A stretch of 64,000 nt of DNA from Alviniconcha marisindica (Eukaryota > Mollusca > Gastropoda > Provannidae): NCBI GenBank assembly GCA_018857735.1, contig JABMCL010002815.1, forward strand, positions 1,328,501-1,392,500, read 5' to 3'. This document shows, in pieces, positions 62,101 through 64,000 of the stretch (positions are counted from its first letter, which is position 1; each line of letters begins with the position of its first letter). The notes below the pieces were generated by a model. That model saw only the letters and a program-made list of their open reading frames with translations. It was not told where the DNA came from and made no database searches. Both the position numbers and the translations under genes were made by a program.

Positions 62101-63806
62101 TGCCTATTAAAGCAAGGTGTATCAATGATGATCTATAACAGGTACATCCCTCCCCCCCCCCCCCCCCCTGCTTCATAACAACAGATACATCAACTCAATC
62201 CCCACCCCCTGCCTATAGAAATGGGTGCATCAATGTTGATCCTTAATGTGTCCATCCCTATCCCTGAGTCAAAACAGGTACATACCCCCCACCCCTGGCT
62301 TCATAACAACAGGTCATGTATCAATGATGATCTATAACAGGTACATCCCCCCCCCCCCCCCCCCTTCATAACAACAGGTACATCAACTCACTCCCCACCC
62401 TTGCCTATTAAAGCAAGGTGTATCAATGATGATCTATAACAGGTACATCCCTCCCCCCCCCCCCTCATAACACAGGTACATCAACTCACTCCCCACCCTT
62501 GCCTATTAAAGCAAGGTGTATCAATGATGATCTATAACAGGTACATCCCTCCCCCCCCCCCCCCCAACGCCGGCTTCATAACAACAGATACATCAACTCA
62601 ATCCCCACCCCCTGCCTATAGAAATGGGTGCATCAATGTTGATCCTTAATGTGTCCATCCCTACCCCTGAGTCAAAACAGGTACATACCCCCCACCCCCG
62701 GTTTCATAACAACAGATACATCGACTCAATCCCCACCCCCTGCCTATTAAAGCAAGGTGTATCAATGATGATCTATAACAGGTACATCCCCCCCCCCCCC
62801 CCCCCTTCATAACAACAGATACTTCGACTCAATCCCCACCCCTTGCCTGTTAAAGCAAGGTGTATCAATGATGATCTATAACAGGTACATCCCTCCCCCG
62901 CCCCCCCTCCTCCCCTGCTTCATAACAACAGGTACATCGACTCACTCCTCACCCTTGCCTATTAAAGCAAGGTGTATCAATGATGATCTATAACAGGTAC
63001 ATCCCCCCCCCCCTGCTTCATAACAACAGATACATCAACTCAATCCCCACCCCCTGCTTATTAAAGCAAGGTGTATCAATGATGATCTATAACTGGTACA
63101 TCCCTCCCCCCCGCCCCCCCTCCTCCCCGGCTTCATAACAACAGGTACATCAACTCACTCCTCACCCTTGCCTATTAAAGCAAGGTGTATCAATGATGAT
63201 CTATAACAGGTACATCCCCCCCCCCCCCCCGCTTCATAACAACAGATACATCAACTTAATCCCCACCCCCTGCTTATTAAAGCAAGGTGTATCAATAATG
63301 ATCTATAACAGGTACATCCCTCCCCCCCCCCCCGGCCTTCATAACAACAGGTACATCAACTCAATCCCCACCCCCTGCCTATTAAAGCAAGGTGTATCAA
63401 TGATGATCTATAACAGGTACATCCCTCCCCCCCCCCCCACCCCCAACCCAGGCTTCATAACAACAGATACATTGACTCACTCCCCACCCCCTGCCTAATA
63501 TCAGAACAGTGTGCATCACTGATGACCCTTACTGTGTCCAGACTGCGCAGCTGCTCCGTACGATCATGATCCATGTTGGACAGCTGGTACTTGGGGGCCA
63601 GCAGCCAGCGGTCTCGATTGCGGCAGCGGTTGCTGAGGACAAGATCTGGACAGTGGGTGTAGTATGTTGGAAACGAGCCGCCGGGACTGTAGTTGGAAGC
63701 GGAACTGTTCAGGACAGAACTGCGGTAGTCCTGGAAGTATTTGGAGGTGGCATTGCCGTAGGTCTCTCCGTAGTCGTACTTGATGGTGGGACAGTAGCCA
63801 CGGTAT
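51633..63806 (-). CDS. CIMIP2C: CIMIP2C (FAM166C)-like ciliary microtubule inner protein (5' end beyond right edge)
   Basis: Three exons (63533-63806, 58781-58893, 51633-51780) join in phase to ~178 residues ending in a stop; the human family member has about 200. CIMIP2/FAM166 proteins sit on the inner wall of axonemal doublet microtubules. Family features seen are YRGYCPT then GETYGNATSKYFQDYRS, SPGGSFPTYYTHCPDLVL, NRDRWLLAPKY, HREHYKDKSGT, and a basic C-terminus REREMRDVHFEK. Missing are the start codon and about 25 N-terminal residues, in exon(s) to the right of the window. The family call rests on recalled similarity; CIMIP2A and CIMIP2B are less alike because they lack the KYFQD and HYKDK blocks. 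Confidence 0.85.
52041..52349. mobile_element. TA-flanked foldback MITE packed with a short palindrome
   Basis: Ends TCACTGGTGGGAGCTGCC and GGCAGCTCCCGCCAATGA are inverted (16 of 18) and flanked by TA. Inside, about a dozen variants of TTTGTCRCGACAAA / CACGACAAA occur in both orientations. Non-coding; in the last CIMIP2C intron. Confidence 0.85.
52676..52985 (+). mobile_element. tRNA-derived SINE, related to 33699-34010
   Basis: GGGAGAGCTCATTGGTAGAG, B-box-like CAGGTTTGATTCTC, then a body with CCATGTGCAATTGCATGCAA and CACTGGCAGCCATACCACTG. Confidence 0.75.
53287..53525. mobile_element. Foldback of two inverted copies of the CCTGAGTCGCCTAC repeat
   Basis: The left arm begins GAATCAACAAACGAG and the right arm ends CTTGTTTGTTGATTC. 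Both carry ACTCTCACCTGGCATGCAAG or its complement and meet at about 53405. Single arms elsewhere: 1970-2070, 12340-12415, 16085-16175, 43563-43690. Confidence 0.8.
53690..53875. repeat. Direct duplication (~80 bp)
   Basis: GATAATTTATAATGCACATA to TTCACAGCATAGGGRTTGGG occurs twice in tandem. Confidence 0.9.
54590..54819. mobile_element. TTAA-flanked MITE, copy 3
   Basis: TTAACCCTTTTACTGCC at the left and GGCAGTGAAGGGGTTAA at the right, same family as 224-434 and 5985-6215. Confidence 0.8.
55509..55840 (+). pseudogene. 5'-truncated LINE 3' end
   Basis: A reading frame from about 55509 gives CPFCNTPETEVHFLLICPKY, a CxxC...H...C pattern typical of the C-terminal tail of non-LTR retrotransposon ORF2 (CR1/L2/RTE-like), then ~60 residues. 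It is followed by AATGGGCCGGAGGCCTAACA and a (CTTGT)n tail at about 55823-55842. Severe 5' truncation plus a short tandem tail is the usual form of a dead LINE copy. Confidence 0.7.
56735..57060. repeat. ~63-bp minisatellite in CIMIP2C intron
   Basis: Five to six units of CTACTACAGCTAGTGAAACT, GACAATAAACAGAGGGAACC and TGAGATTTTATCTCATCA, with deletions in some. Confidence 0.9.
57427..57450. repeat. Poly-G run
   Basis: 24 G. Nearby, 57547-57610 and 57613-57673 duplicate CAACACTGATGTCACTTGTT, and 57842-57958 contains a second direct duplication. Confidence 0.85.
57960..58780. other. CIMIP2C intron, no structure seen
   Basis: AT-rich intron with a GT run near 58330-58380; nothing else recognised. 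Confidence 0.5.
58781..58893 (-). CDS. CIMIP2C: CIMIP2C-like exon n-1
   Basis: 113 nt, LSQKHREHYKDKSGTI to QFRTKDV plus two bases. Acceptor TTTACAG, donor GTAAGT. Confidence 0.87.
59094..59158. repeat. CT microsatellite
   Basis: Two CT runs separated by TGTGCGCGCATGTGCACGCG. Confidence 0.85.
59465..59595 (+). repeat. Dispersed repeat shared with 18050-18190
   Basis: TTACTTCAACTTCTTGTCTA to AAAAGCACTTGTGTTTTT; plus-strand copy of the repeat in SMC2 intron 6. Confidence 0.6.
59690..61660. repeat. ~39-bp minisatellite, about 50 copies
   Basis: Unit CATATCACAACAGGTGCACC then AAGCCCCAACCCCCTGTTT. 13 codons per unit, so long open frames rich in Pro, Asn, Thr and Gln arise (up to ~500 codons). 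Proximal units (59690-60180) are more diverged than the homogeneous block 60200-61640. Confidence 0.93.
61640..63532. repeat. ~105-bp minisatellite with poly-C, seeded near CIMIP2C exon donor
   Basis: About 17 units of GGTACATCAACTCAATCCCC, CCTATTAAAGCAAGGTGTAT, CAATGATGATCTATAACAGG and a variable C run. A subset (around 62225 and 62635) has GTGCATCAATGTTGATCCTT then AATGTGTCCAT, matching GTGCATCACTGATGACCCTT then ACTGTGTCCAG at the exon border. Confidence 0.88.
63533..63806 (-). CDS. CIMIP2C: CIMIP2C-like exon n-2
   Basis: 274 nt, one base plus YRGYCPTIKYDYGETYG to EQLRSLDT. Acceptor TTTGCAG, donor GTAAGG. The donor side borders the minisatellite 61640-63532. Confidence 0.88.
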
Positions 63807-63908
63807 CTGCAAAAAAAGGGCAATAATAATTCAAAGGTCCATGTACACCACACAGCCATGAATACTGTAGTTAACTAAAATGGCATACTGATGCAGCATC
63901 GGTTGAAA

Positions 63909-63910
<2 letters not shown>

Positions 63911-63964
<54 letters not shown>
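63911..63964. repeat. CT microsatellite
   Basis: CT run upstream of the first visible CIMIP2C exon. The sequence after it (TAACCAGTAGTTTAGCGAGG) resembles 31371-31400. Confidence 0.9.
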
Positions 63965-63967
<3 letters not shown>

Positions 63968-64000
63968 CCAGTAGTTTAGCGAGGACTAGTTGTTAGACAG

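Overview
This is intron-rich animal nuclear DNA. Coding exons are 35-274 bases long with GT-AG borders, introns reach several kilobases, and microsatellites, minisatellites, tRNA-derived SINE-like elements, MITEs and LINE debris fill the rest. The genes are animal genes, one of them ciliary. The repeat style and exon divergence suggest a marine invertebrate, most likely a mollusc (perhaps a gastropod); this is an inference and no species is claimed.

Four protein genes are present. (1) SMC2, the condensin ATPase, lies on the minus strand from its ATG at 24772 to the left edge. 23 coding exons give about 1,080 of roughly 1,190 residues: N-terminal Walker A head, coiled coil, hinge, coiled coil and the LSGGQ signature. 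The last ~100 residues (Walker B, D-loop) lie outside. (2) CIB-A (26629-34809, plus) and (3) CIB-B (41366-48770, plus) are tandem paralogues of the CIB1-like calcium- and integrin-binding family. Each has seven exons with identical phases and encodes 186 and 184 residues. (4) A CIMIP2C (FAM166C)-like ciliary microtubule inner protein gene lies on the minus strand. Its last three coding exons are at 63806-63533, 58893-58781 and 51780-51633; the first exon(s) lie beyond the right edge. SMC2 and CIB-A are divergent, with 1.86 kb between start codons. CIB-B and CIMIP2C converge.

The most unusual feature is where the minisatellites sit. At least eight tandem arrays, plus one two-copy duplication, have units built from an exon-intron junction: the last or first bases of the neighbouring exon with its splice donor or acceptor, copied into the intron. 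In SMC2 this affects exons 11, 12, 14, 16, 19 and 20. It also affects exon 6 of CIB-A, exon 5 of CIB-B and the first visible exon of CIMIP2C. At SMC2 exon 14 (hinge) the array makes six AG/GT-bounded pseudo-exons, five of them exactly 51 nt, in frame and stop-free. At CIB-A exon 6 a second donor 72 nt downstream would add 24 in-frame residues. Whether any of this is spliced into mRNA cannot be told from DNA.

Other content: three ~210-230 bp TTAA-flanked MITEs, a TA-flanked foldback MITE packed with a short palindrome, two larger foldback elements, several SINE families, a LINE 3' end with a zinc-knuckle-like remnant, and long homopolymers and dinucleotide runs. Exon coordinates are supported by splice consensus, phase continuity and protein-family similarity recalled from knowledge; no alignment or transcript was available.
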